The notes under the pieces were generated by a model. The model saw only the letters and a program-made list of their open reading frames with translations. It had not been told where the DNA came from and did no database searches. A DNA stretch of 37,474 nucleotides from Gammaproteobacteria bacterium. Lineage in GTDB: Bacteria; Pseudomonadota; Gammaproteobacteria; Arenicellales; Poriferihabitantaceae. The position numbers were made by a program, and so were the translations under genes. Below, in pieces: positions 1 through 8,553 of the stretch; the stretch's first letter is position 1; each line of letters opens with the position of its first letter. The stretch covers positions 1 to 37,474 of the forward strand of contig WTGA01000055.1 in the NCBI GenBank assembly GCA_011523765.1, written 5' to 3'.

Positions 1-496
1 TCCCGTAACCCCCCTGCCTCAACTATAGTCCATCTCCTGGCGTTTTCCAATGGGGAGGCTTCCCCCGGATACCCGGGACAGGGGGCATCCGGCCGGTGGA
101 TGTTTGCCGGCAGACGCTATAGTATTCAGCCTGTCCTGCACCACATCCATGGAGCCATGCCCACTCCCTGTTCTCCCGCCCTGTGCCCAATGACCCCGCC
201 TGCGCAGCGTGGATGGACACAACCGGAAACCCGGATGGGTGGCGGCAGGTGGCGACTGATCCTGAATCGTGGCCATTTTGACGGTTTATCCGGATGGGGC
301 CCTTGCGGTCTCCAGGACCCGGATGCCGCCCGGGTTCCCACCGCACAAAGCCGGTCTTGCGTGCCGCCGCGGTGACAGGATATCCGAAAACCCCGTTCCC
401 GCCCCAAGTCCCGCCAGCGGTTCACCGGCATTCCAGCCGCACAATGACCCGGTCCGGGAGGGCTGGAACCCGTTTCCATTCCCTGGAGAACCCTCT
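1..496. other. Left-edge stretch with no supportable gene
   Basis: No reading frame here has recognisable domains or a convincing start; the open frames on both strands overlap one another and are rich in Arg, Pro and Gly, as expected of GC-rich non-coding DNA. FetB-type permeases usually sit next to an ATP-binding subunit (FetA), but no Walker A or signature motif is readable in this stretch. The last part (about 485-496) carries the ribosome binding site of the permease that follows. Confidence 0.5.
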
Positions 497-1189
497 ATGC
501 AAACAATCCCCCTCTCCAATCTTTTAGTTGCGTTTGTCCCGGCACTGGCCGTGGTGTGCATCCAGCTGGCGTGGTCCCTGAAATCCCACACGGTCCTGCA
601 TGCGCTGGGACGGATGCTGTTCCAGCTAATGGTCATTGGCTATTTGCTCAACTTCATTTTTCGCAGTGAAAGCGCCTGGCTGGTGCTGGGCATTCTCGCG
701 GTCATGATCATCGCGTCCAGCTGGATTTCCCTGAGGCCCATTGCACAAAGGAGAAGGGAATTGCTCAAATTCGCCCTGGTCTCGGTGGCGGTCAGCGGCC
801 TGCTGGTACTGCTCCTGGTTACCCAGGGAGTGCTGGGCCTGTCCCCCTGGTTCACGCCGCACTACCTGATCCCGCTCGCAGGAATGATTTTCTCGTCGGC
901 CATGAACAGCGTCAGTATCGCGGCGGAGCGGTTTTATGCGGAACTTGAACAGGCGGTTCCTGCCAACGACGCCAAACTGACGGCATTCAATGTGGCCCTG
1001 GTGCCCACTGTAAATTCGCTGTTTGCGGTCGGCCTGGTTTCCCTGCCCGGAATGATGACCGGACAGATCCTGTCCGGGATTTCCCCCCTGATCGCCGTGC
1101 GCTACCAGATCATGGTCATGTGCATGATCTTCGGAGTGTCCGGAATCGCCGCCGCCCTGTTTTTGAGCCTGGTCGCGAGGCGGCGATAA
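497..1189 (+). CDS. UPF0014 family membrane permease (FetB/YbbM-like)
   Basis: A 230-residue, very hydrophobic protein with about six or seven predicted membrane segments. The C-terminal block MMTGQILSGISPLIAVRYQ is the hallmark of the UPF0014 family, whose studied member FetB is the permease of an ABC exporter linked to iron homeostasis in Escherichia coli. The frame stays open upstream to about 269, but that part is hydrophilic and Pro-rich. The ATG at 497 is preceded by GGAG at 485-488 and begins the hydrophobic region, so it is chosen as start. The protein is a little shorter than E. coli FetB (about 260 residues). No ATPase partner is visible next to it. Its gene converges on the acyl-CoA ligase gene, only 31 bp apart. 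Family assignment is firm; substrate is unknown. Confidence 0.85.
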   Translation: MQTIPLSNLLVAFVPALAVVCIQLAWSLKSHTVLHALGRMLFQLMVIGYLLNFIFRSESAWLVLGILAVMIIASSWISLRPIAQRRRELLKFALVSVAVSGLLVLLLVTQGVLGLSPWFTPHYLIPLAGMIFSSAMNSVSIAAERFYAELEQAVPANDAKLTAFNVALVPTVNSLFAVGLVSLPGMMTGQILSGISPLIAVRYQIMVMCMIFGVSGIAAALFLSLVARRR

Positions 1190-1197
1190 TGCTCAGG

Positions 1198-1212
1198 GGG
1201 TGCGCGGCACCC
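1198..1212. terminator. Short hairpin between convergent genes
   Basis: A perfect 6-bp stem (GGGTGC / GCACCC, 3-nt loop) fills the 31-bp gap between the convergent permease and acyl-CoA ligase genes. It has no clear T-tract on either side, so it is only a possible bidirectional terminator. Confidence 0.3.
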
Positions 1213-1220
1213 GGCCGGTT

Positions 1221-2888
1221 TCAGTCCTTCCCGGATGGGGAGCCCGAGTACCTGGCCCGCAACCGTTTTTTATCCAGCTTTCCCACACTGGTCTTGTCAA
1301 TGCCGGCAACGAATTCAACCCGCTCGGGGATGGCCCATCGGGGCAACCTGCCGGACTCGGCATGTTTGCGGACCGCTTCCCGGACCCCCCTGCGGTCAAT
1401 CGTCGAACCGGTCTCCCTGACAACGACCAGCATCGGCCGTTCTCCCCAGGTCTCGTCAGGAATTCCGATGGCGGCCACCTCGGCCACCCCCGTGCATTGG
1501 GAGACAATGCTTTCCAGTTCCAGGGACGAGACCCACTCTCCGCCCGACTTGATGACATCCTTGATCCGGTCGGTGACCTGCAGCGACCCGGATGCATCCA
1601 GGAAACCCACATCCCCGGTGTGCAGGTATCCTCCCCGCCACAGCATCGCCGATGCAGCCGGGTCCTTGACATAGCATTGGGCCAGCCAGGGGGCCCGGAT
1701 GACGATCTCCCCGGTGGATTTTCCGTCTCTGGGAATATCCTGCATCCCTTCGTCCACGATCCGCACGTCCACCAGTGGCACCGGCTTGCCCGGCTTGCGT
1801 CTTCGAACCAGGTTCTCGCCCGACCCCCATGCTCCTCCCGGGTCGGTCAAATCCGCGGTCGTCACAAAAGGACAGGTTTCGGACAGGCCATAGGCGGCAA
1901 AGATTTCGATGCCCAGCTCCATTGCGGTTTTCGCCAGGCCCAGCGACAGGGAAGAACCGCCGATGACCAACTTCAGCCCGGACAGGTCCTGTTTCCCTGC
2001 GTCCGCTTCGCTCAAGAGCATCTGCAGAATCGTGGGGACGCAATGTGAAAAGGTCACCGCTTCTCGCGCAATCAAGGCCAACAGCCCTGCGGGTTCGTAG
2101 CGACCCGGATAGACCTGCTTCACCCCCGCGAGAGTTGCCACATAGGGAAATCCCCAGCCATGGACATGGAACAGGGGGGTCATCGGCATGTACACATCCC
2201 CCTTGTGGAACCGGTTGTTTCCCGAAGCCGTGGAAACCCCGGCAAGGACCCCGAGCGTATGCAGCACCAGTTGCCGATGCGTGTAGGCCACTCCCTTGGG
2301 GTCCCCGGTGGTCCCGGTGGTATAGAATGTGGTGGCGGGGGTATTCTCGTCAAAATCCGGAAAGACCAAAGTGGATTGGACACTCGCCAGCAGGGTTTCG
2401 TACTCTGCCACATACCCATCGGGCAGGCACGGAGTGCTTTTCTGGTCATGCACCAGTATTCGTTGGGGGGTCCGTTCGATCCGGTCCGATATCCGCCCCA
2501 GCATGGGGACAAAATCGGCATGGACCAGGATGACGTCATCTTCCGCATGATTGATGGTATAGAGCACCTGCTCCGGGGGGAGCCGTATATTGATGGTATG
2601 CAAGATGGCCCCCATCATCGGCACCGCGAAGAAACACTCCAGGTAACGATGATTGTCCCAATCCATGACGGCAACCGTATCCCCCATGCCCACGCCCAGT
2701 GATTCCAGGCCGGCAGCCAGTTTGCCAACCCGTTCGTTGAATTCCAGGTACGTATACCGCTTGCGGCCGCCACTGACAATTTCCTGTCCGGGCGCACCGG
2801 CCAGGGCGGACTGGAGGATCTGCCTGATCAGCAAGGGATATTCATAGGCCCCGGACACTTTCCGGGGATCGGAGATGGAATCGGACAT
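1221..2888 (-). CDS. Medium/long-chain acyl-CoA ligase (AMP-forming, DmdB-like subgroup)
   Basis: A 555-residue ANL-superfamily adenylating enzyme that should activate a carboxylic acid to acyl-AMP and then to acyl-CoA. The P-loop signature TTGTTGDPKG is at residues 190-199, YGLSET at 333-338, a TGD motif at about 422 followed by DRIKDVIKSGGEW (core hinge), and the C-terminal catalytic lysine in SVGKLDKK near 541. Full length for the family. The overall pattern recalls medium-chain acyl-CoA ligases such as methylmercaptopropionyl-CoA ligase DmdB, but no DMSP gene such as a stand-alone DmdA is present, so the substrate is open. It lies on the same strand as, and about 200 bp downstream of, the sarcosine oxidase operon, and could be transcribed with it. 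Start is the ATG at 2888. Confidence 0.85.
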   Translation of the reverse strand: MSDSISDPRKVSGAYEYPLLIRQILQSALAGAPGQEIVSGGRKRYTYLEFNERVGKLAAGLESLGVGMGDTVAVMDWDNHRYLECFFAVPMMGAILHTINIRLPPEQVLYTINHAEDDVILVHADFVPMLGRISDRIERTPQRILVHDQKSTPCLPDGYVAEYETLLASVQSTLVFPDFDENTPATTFYTTGTTGDPKGVAYTHRQLVLHTLGVLAGVSTASGNNRFHKGDVYMPMTPLFHVHGWGFPYVATLAGVKQVYPGRYEPAGLLALIAREAVTFSHCVPTILQMLLSEADAGKQDLSGLKLVIGGSSLSLGLAKTAMELGIEIFAAYGLSETCPFVTTADLTDPGGAWGSGENLVRRRKPGKPVPLVDVRIVDEGMQDIPRDGKSTGEIVIRAPWLAQCYVKDPAASAMLWRGGYLHTGDVGFLDASGSLQVTDRIKDVIKSGGEWVSSLELESIVSQCTGVAEVAAIGIPDETWGERPMLVVVRETGSTIDRRGVREAVRKHAESGRLPRWAIPERVEFVAGIDKTSVGKLDKKRLRARYSGSPSGKD

Positions 2889-3093
2889 GGGATCGCGCTC
2901 AGGGAGGATCGGGTTGGGCCGAAATGGTATCAGAAACTGCCGGGCCAGGACGGTCTTTCCGGACAGGGTCCCGGCATCCCAATGGCAATCCGGGACCGGA
3001 AGCCGTTCCGCAGTCTTCTCAACGCCCGGTCAAAAGCGGGGCCATCTTCCGGTACGGTTGCCCGGAATCTTCCCGAAAAGGCGTGGGCGGACC

Positions 3094-3663
3094 CTATACC
3101 ACTTCCAGTCCGAACTGCTGGGCCGTTTCCACCAGCAATTCCCACAGCGACAATGCGAAACCACGGGGCAGGAACAGCTCATAGCCGTTGCTCGAGTGCC
3201 ATACGGTCACGCCAACATGATGAAACACGGTGGACGCAACCGAGCCCACCGCAAACGCCTTTCCCCTGAGATCGACCGGCAGGTGCCGATTGAGCAGGGA
3301 CACGGATTCTTCACCGGTGATCCGGATATGCGTCCTGGAGTGGGAAAGATCCAGTGTGGTGCCCTGTTCGGCAGCCATGCCCGGTGCCTCGGCACCGACC
3401 ACCCACCACTTCAGGGGTTCGATCCTAAGGAGGGCGGCATCCGGGCCTTCTTCGGCCAGACAGGGTCCTGGCACCGACTTGCCTCCGATTGCGTTCACCG
3501 CCGTTCTTCCCACCTCGTCAACCGTATCGGGCCATGCCGATACCTGGTGCAGCACCAGGTCGTGGATTTCCTGCAGGAACACCCCGGGTACTCCCTGGAC
3601 GCCCGGGGCTCCGGACTTCCCGGGATGGTAATGCCCCAGCAGGGCCGATGCACGATCAGCCAT
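3094..3663 (-). CDS. soxG: Sarcosine oxidase gamma subunit
   Basis: A 189-residue protein recognised as SoxG from its gene position after soxA and from the conserved C-terminal half, which resembles a GcvT-like fold (LDLSHSRTHIRITG, LLNRHLPVDLR, and VTVWHSSNGYELFLPRGFA). In the heterotetrameric enzyme gamma is a structural subunit that packs against alpha. Its start codon overlaps the end of soxA by 8 bp, indicating translational coupling. It is the last gene of the soxBDAG series. The length is ordinary for the family. Confidence 0.85.
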   Translation of the reverse strand: MADRASALLGHYHPGKSGAPGVQGVPGVFLQEIHDLVLHQVSAWPDTVDEVGRTAVNAIGGKSVPGPCLAEEGPDAALLRIEPLKWWVVGAEAPGMAAEQGTTLDLSHSRTHIRITGEESVSLLNRHLPVDLRGKAFAVGSVASTVFHHVGVTVWHSSNGYELFLPRGFALSLWELLVETAQQFGLEVV

Positions 3664-6646
3664 GCATCCTCTCCCCGTCCGGGTCGTACATGTGTGGAGA
3701 AATCACTTCGACGTCAATATTGCCCTTTCTGACCGGGTCCGCCGCCACCAGGGTTTTTCCCGTCCAGCCTTCATGGCCTCCCCGGATGAAACCGAGACCA
3801 ATCCAGTGGCCCAGGGCCGGGGAATGGGTCACGGCGGTAATCCAGCCTTCACCCATGCCGGACACCTTGTCCTTTTCACATAATATGGAGCCCGCATTGA
3901 AGGTCTCACCGGGGTCCCTGGGCTTGATTCCGACCAGGCATGGCCGGTCTTCACGCAACAGTTCGGGCCGCTTGCGCAAAACGCTTCCGATAAAGGATTT
4001 GTTGGGCGATGCCATCTTGCCAAGGCCGGCATCGTCGATACTGACCCGTCCGTCCAGCTCGGCCCCGGTCACGTGACCCTTTTCGATACGCATGGCTCCC
4101 AGGGCTTCCAGCCCATACAGGCAGCCTCCCGCCGACCGGGCCTGCTCCCAGAGCATGTCCATCATGGCCGGTCCATAATCCGATGGGACATACACTTCAA
4201 ATGCCATTTCGCCGGAGAAGCTGATTCTCGCAATCCGGCAGGGGACCCCGCCCTGGAGTACCGACTCAATCACTCCCATGAACGGAAAGACTTCGTTTTC
4301 CATCACGGAAGGGTCTTCAACGCAGGCGGCCAGGACATCCCTCGACCGGGGGCCGGCCACCGCACTGCCCGCCCATTGCTCGGAAACCGAGGTGACCGCC
4401 ACCTTCAAATCCTGCCAGCGCGTCTGGAGCAGTTCCTCGAGCCAGGCCATCACCTTGGCAGCATGGGCCGTGGTGGTGGTCATGAAATAGTCGGTCTCCG
4501 ACAACCGCCATGTGGTGCCGTCATCCATGACCAGTCCGTCGTCCCGCAACATGATGCCGTACCGGGCCTTGCCAATGGGCAGTTTCGCAAAAGGATTGGT
4601 GTAAATCCGGTTCAGGAACTCCGTGGCGTCCGGTCCCTGGATGGCAATCTTGCCCAGTGAGGTCACATCACACAATCCGACCGATGCACGGGTCGTTTCG
4701 GTTTCCCGGACATAGGCCTCGCTGAGCCCTTCTCCTGACCGGGCGAAATACCACGGACGGTGCCAGAGCCCGGCCATGGTCATGGTCGCTCCGTGTTCCA
4801 GGTTCCAGTTGTGCATCGGTGTCCGGCGGAGCGGCCGAAAGTGTTCGTCGACGTTGCGCCCGCGCAGGGCGCCAAGGGAAACCGGCGTGTACGGCGGCCT
4901 GAAAGTGGTGGTGCCCACTTCCGGGATCTCCTTTCCCAGCGCATCGGCCATGAGCGCGAGCCCGATGACGTTTCCCACCTTGCCGCCATCCGTGGCCATC
5001 CCCAGCGTGGTATAGCGCTTGAGATGCTCCACCGAGACAAAGCCCTCCCGGTGTGCCAAACGGATATCATCGGCCGTGACATCATGCTGGGGGTCCACGA
5101 AACATTTCTGTTTGCCGGTGGGTACGCTGATTTCATAAACGGGTTCGATGGCACTTTTCCACCCTCCTGCCACCGGCGCCTCAACCTGCGGAAGATCACA
5201 TCCCAGTGCTTTTGCGGCCCTGGCCCCGGCAGCGTGCCCGGAAACCAGGCAGTCCCGGGTGTTCCAGATACCGGCGGCGGACCCCGCCATCTGAATGGCC
5301 TCACTGGTCTCGCCGGGCAGGAAACAGGCCTGGGCCGGGTTCCAGACCGGCTTGACCCCGCGGTGCGAGAGCAAATGAACGACTGGCGACCATCCACCGG
5401 ACACCAGCAGCAGGTCACAGGGCTCCGAGCCCTTTGCCACCCAACCGGAATGGGCCGTGACGGCCAAATCCAGTCCGGTAACGGCACGGGACCCCCGCAC
5501 ATTCATCGGTGCCGACCGGGTACTCAGACTCACCTCCGCTTTACCCGCCTGTCTCATCAGTTGCGAGGAAATGGTGGTCCTGGTTTCCAGGATACTCACC
5601 TCCGCTCCCGCCCTGGACAGTTCCACCGCCGCCAAATAGGCGGAGTCGTTATTCGTCGCCACGACGATCTTTTCTCCCGGGAGCACCCCGTACCGGTTCA
5701 GGTAGGCCCGGCCCGCATTCACGTTCATGACCCCCGGGCGGTCATTGTTGCCGAATGCGAACATTCGTTCCAGTGCGCCGGTGGCGACGATGGTGTGCCT
5801 GGCGCGCAGGGTCCAGAACCGGTGGCGCGGATGGCTGCTTTCCGGCCTGGAAACATGATCGGCCACCCGTTCATACAGTCCCGCCGTACCGCAATCATAC
5901 AGCCCGAAAACGGTCGTCCGGGTCATCGTCCGGACACCGGCCTTTTCCACTTCGGCAAGGAGTCCCAGCCGCTTTTCCCGGGAAGACTTGTCCCCGTGAT
6001 TCAACCAGTCACCGCCGAGCTCAAAATCCTGCTCGACGAGCACCACGTCCAGCCCGGCCCCGGCAGCGGTCCGTGCGGCGGACAATCCGGCCGGTCCCGA
6101 CCCGACCACCAGCACATCACAGAAAAGATGGCCGTGCTCATAGGTATCCGGGTCGGCTTCGCGGGATGCCCGGCCCATGCCCGCCGCTTTGCGGATCAGC
6201 TTTTCAAACTGCATCCACACGCCGGTTCCGTTGCCCCGTCCCCTCAGCGGGGGGCCCATGAATGTCTTGTAGTAAAAACCCGCCGCAAAAAACCGGTTGA
6301 ACAGGGAATTGACCGCGCCCACGTCAAAACGAACATTGGGCCAGGCATTTTGCCCCGACACGACCAGTCCGCTGTACAGTTCCTGGGTCGTCGCCTTGAC
6401 ATTCGGTTCGGTCCGGTTCCCTTCCCCCACGGTCACGAGCGCACCGGATTCCTCCACTCCCGCGGACATGATGCCGCGCGGCCGGTGATATTTGAAACTT
6501 CGGCCCAGGACTCCTTCCCCATGCGCCAGCAACGCGGAAGCCAGGGTATCCCCTGCAAATCCACTGATATCCTTGCCGTCCCAGGTGAACCACAGCGGTT
6601 TGCTGCGGTCAATCAACCCGCCCTCGGGCAATCTTTTTGCGTTCAT
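3656..6646 (-). CDS. soxA: Sarcosine oxidase alpha subunit
   Basis: A 996-residue alpha subunit of heterotetrameric sarcosine oxidase, which oxidatively demethylates sarcosine to glycine and passes the one-carbon unit to tetrahydrofolate. The domain order is typical. An N-terminal ferredoxin-like fold spans about residues 18-105 and contains GRSFKYHRPRG. A dinucleotide-binding domain follows, with VVGSGPAGLSAA at 180-191. A C-terminal aminomethyltransferase (GcvT-like, folate-binding) domain extends from about 620 to the end and includes VGLCDVTSLGKIAIQGPDA. Full length. The ATG overlaps the soxD stop by 4 bp, and the end overlaps soxG by 8 bp. Related four-subunit enzymes can act on other N-methyl amino acids, so sarcosine is the likely but not certain substrate. 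Confidence 0.95.
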   Translation of the reverse strand: MNAKRLPEGGLIDRSKPLWFTWDGKDISGFAGDTLASALLAHGEGVLGRSFKYHRPRGIMSAGVEESGALVTVGEGNRTEPNVKATTQELYSGLVVSGQNAWPNVRFDVGAVNSLFNRFFAAGFYYKTFMGPPLRGRGNGTGVWMQFEKLIRKAAGMGRASREADPDTYEHGHLFCDVLVVGSGPAGLSAARTAAGAGLDVVLVEQDFELGGDWLNHGDKSSREKRLGLLAEVEKAGVRTMTRTTVFGLYDCGTAGLYERVADHVSRPESSHPRHRFWTLRARHTIVATGALERMFAFGNNDRPGVMNVNAGRAYLNRYGVLPGEKIVVATNNDSAYLAAVELSRAGAEVSILETRTTISSQLMRQAGKAEVSLSTRSAPMNVRGSRAVTGLDLAVTAHSGWVAKGSEPCDLLLVSGGWSPVVHLLSHRGVKPVWNPAQACFLPGETSEAIQMAGSAAGIWNTRDCLVSGHAAGARAAKALGCDLPQVEAPVAGGWKSAIEPVYEISVPTGKQKCFVDPQHDVTADDIRLAHREGFVSVEHLKRYTTLGMATDGGKVGNVIGLALMADALGKEIPEVGTTTFRPPYTPVSLGALRGRNVDEHFRPLRRTPMHNWNLEHGATMTMAGLWHRPWYFARSGEGLSEAYVRETETTRASVGLCDVTSLGKIAIQGPDATEFLNRIYTNPFAKLPIGKARYGIMLRDDGLVMDDGTTWRLSETDYFMTTTTAHAAKVMAWLEELLQTRWQDLKVAVTSVSEQWAGSAVAGPRSRDVLAACVEDPSVMENEVFPFMGVIESVLQGGVPCRIARISFSGEMAFEVYVPSDYGPAMMDMLWEQARSAGGCLYGLEALGAMRIEKGHVTGAELDGRVSIDDAGLGKMASPNKSFIGSVLRKRPELLREDRPCLVGIKPRDPGETFNAGSILCEKDKVSGMGEGWITAVTHSPALGHWIGLGFIRGGHEGWTGKTLVAADPVRKGNIDVEVISPHMYDPDGERMHG

Positions 6647-6945
6647 TCCGGCTTCTCCGGTCCCCGGTGAGCGTTCAGTGACCGGGCCATCCCCCCGTGG
6701 GCCGGCTGCACCGAGTGAATTTCATGGGTGACCGTATCCCGTTCCACGATCAGCCACATCCTGCAGCCATTGACATGGTGCCAGGTTTCCCGCTGCACCC
6801 CCCGGACATTTTCCCGCAAGAAGACCGCGTCATGCCATTCTTCCGCCGGGGCATCCAGTGCGGGATACTCAACCGTGGCATCCCCGCCATAGCTGAATTC
6901 GGCATGGTCGCGTTCACCGCAGTAGGGGCAATCGATCCGGATCAT
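6643..6945 (-). CDS. soxD: Sarcosine oxidase delta subunit
   Basis: A 100-residue delta subunit. The N-terminal CPYCGERD (Cys6, Cys9) is the start of the zinc site typical of SoxD, and HHVNGCRMW followed by ERDTVTHEIHSV is the conserved middle part. The C-terminus contains ARSLNAHRGP. Its stop overlaps the soxA start by 4 bp, and it starts 8 bp after soxB ends, so the four genes form one tight operon. Delta stabilises the alpha subunit and has no separate catalytic role in known enzymes. Confidence 0.92.
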   Translation of the reverse strand: MIRIDCPYCGERDHAEFSYGGDATVEYPALDAPAEEWHDAVFLRENVRGVQRETWHHVNGCRMWLIVERDTVTHEIHSVQPAHGGMARSLNAHRGPEKPE

Positions 6946-6953
6946 CTGCTCAC

Positions 6954-8219
6954 CTAGCCATGCAGCTTGGGGTCCGGACCGGCACCGCGCTCATCGATAT
7001 TGGCACCACGCGAGAACCGGTTCAGGTCAAAGTGCCCAATCGTCGGGTCCGGCCGGTCATTGGCAATCAGGTCAGCGAAATACCAGCCCGATGCCGGGGT
7101 GGCCTTGAATCCGCCGTAGTTCCAGCCTGCATTCAGGTACAAATTCCCCAGCGGTGTTTTGCAGATAAAGGGGGAGCCATCCATGGACATGTCCATCAGG
7201 CCCGCCCAGTGCCGGAGCAGCCGGACACGGGAGAGACAGGGCAAAATGGCAGTCGTGCATTCCGATACATCCTGGACCAGGGGCAGGTTGCCACGCTGGG
7301 CATAGGACTTGTACCAGTCCAGGTCCCCTCCAAAGACCATCCCGCCCTTGTCGGACTGGGAGATATAGAAGTGCGCCCCGCCGACCCCGTAGACCACCAC
7401 CTGGTCGAGCATGGGCTTGATCGGCTCGGAAACAAAGGCCTGGAGCAGATGGGTCTCGATGGGAAGCCTGCCCAGGCCCGCCATCTGCCAGAGCCGGGAG
7501 GAATTTCCGGCCACGGCCAGTCCAACCTTTTTCACACCAATGGAACCCCGGCTGGTCTGCAGGGAAACCACCTTGCCGCCCTCCCGTTCCATCCCGGTGA
7601 CTTCACAGTTCTGGATGATGTCGACCCCCTGCCGGTCCGCACCGCGGGCATATCCCCAGGCCACCGCATCGTGCCGGGCGTTGCCCGCTCTTGGCTGGAC
7701 GGCCGCTCCGATAATCGGAAACCGCGCATGATTGTAGTTCAGATGGGGGATTTCCTTTTTCAGCCTGGCCAGGTCCCAGAATTCGCCATCCGAACCCGTC
7801 AGGCGCATCAGGTTGTATCGCCGTGCCGCCGCATCCCGGGCTGCCGGGCTGTGAAACAGGGAGACGTGTGCGCGCTGGCTGAACATGACATTGTAGTTCA
7901 GGTCGTGACTCAGGTTTTCCCAGAGTTTCAGCGAATGCTCATAGAACTGGCGATTGCCCGGCATCATGTAGTTGGAGCGTATGATGGTCGTGTTCCGCCC
8001 CGCATTGCCGCCGCCGAGCCAGCCCTTTTCAAGTACCGCAATGTTTTTCGCGCCATGGTTTTTTCCCAGGTAGTAGGCGGTCGCGAGTCCGTGCAGACCC
8101 GCCCCCACGATCACCACGTCGTATTCTGGCCTGGGTTCCGGGTCCCTCCATTGACGGTCCCAGTTTTTTTGACCGCTCAGCCCCGCCTTGAAAACGGACC
8201 ATGCGGAAAATCGTGTCAT
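6954..8219 (-). CDS. soxB: Sarcosine oxidase beta subunit (FAD/covalent FMN)
   Basis: A 421-residue FAD-dependent oxidase subunit of the DAO family, first gene of the soxBDAG operon. It carries the Rossmann motif VIVGAGLHGLATAYYLG (GxGxxG at residues 39-44) and the GGGNAGRNTTIIRSNYM segment. The ARHDAVAWG motif contains His183, the region where the covalent FMN attaches in characterised enzymes. The C-terminal GWNYGGFKATPASG closes the FAD site. It should carry the amine-oxidising site and, in the tetramer, deliver electrons to oxygen via FMN. The start ATG at 8219 gives a normal N-terminus. The gene is divergent from the creatinase-like hydrolase gene and shares a 330-bp upstream region with it. 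Confidence 0.95.
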   Translation of the reverse strand: MTRFSAWSVFKAGLSGQKNWDRQWRDPEPRPEYDVVIVGAGLHGLATAYYLGKNHGAKNIAVLEKGWLGGGNAGRNTTIIRSNYMMPGNRQFYEHSLKLWENLSHDLNYNVMFSQRAHVSLFHSPAARDAAARRYNLMRLTGSDGEFWDLARLKKEIPHLNYNHARFPIIGAAVQPRAGNARHDAVAWGYARGADRQGVDIIQNCEVTGMEREGGKVVSLQTSRGSIGVKKVGLAVAGNSSRLWQMAGLGRLPIETHLLQAFVSEPIKPMLDQVVVYGVGGAHFYISQSDKGGMVFGGDLDWYKSYAQRGNLPLVQDVSECTTAILPCLSRVRLLRHWAGLMDMSMDGSPFICKTPLGNLYLNAGWNYGGFKATPASGWYFADLIANDRPDPTIGHFDLNRFSRGANIDERGAGPDPKLHG

Positions 8220-8553
8220 AACGTTTCTCTCGACTCGGAATTAACCTTCGCCTGGCCACCACCTGCGCGCTGCACCGGACCGCAGGCTCCCGGGGTTTTA
8301 TACCCTCCAGAGACCAAGACGCTGGATATTATCCCAAATTGCAAACGGATACCTAGCTTAATTTTAATCCAAAACTGGTCCAGAGGGCCCGTCCGTGCAC
8401 TATAATCCGCAAATGACCACCCAAACGACCTGAAACACCGGAAAGCCGATATGGGATCCCTCCGCTGCCTGGCGCAATCTGTCAATACCTGGACCGGTGC
8501 GAACAGTGCGATTCCCCCGCCCCGGCATCCATGGTGCTCACGGGCCAGCCTCC
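8220..8553. promoter_or_regulatory. Divergent regulatory region between soxB and the M24 hydrolase
   Basis: This gene-free segment lies between two divergent transcription units. Its centre (about 8320-8410) is much more AT-rich than its surroundings. It holds a perfect 11-bp palindrome, GGATATTATCC (8324-8334), which could be an operator, and a consensus -10 hexamer TATAAT (8401-8406) on the plus strand with only a poor -35 upstream. No promoter facing soxB could be placed with confidence. Coordinated control of the two arms from here is inference. Confidence 0.4.

Noticed and set aside
4760..6670. A 636-codon plus-strand open frame opposite soxA
   Set aside because: It mirrors soxA on the other strand; the translation is His-, Pro-, Gly- and Arg-rich with no domain, as expected from GC-rich codon bias.
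6960..8405. A 481-codon plus-strand open frame opposite soxB
   Set aside because: Antisense shadow of soxB with no recognisable family features.
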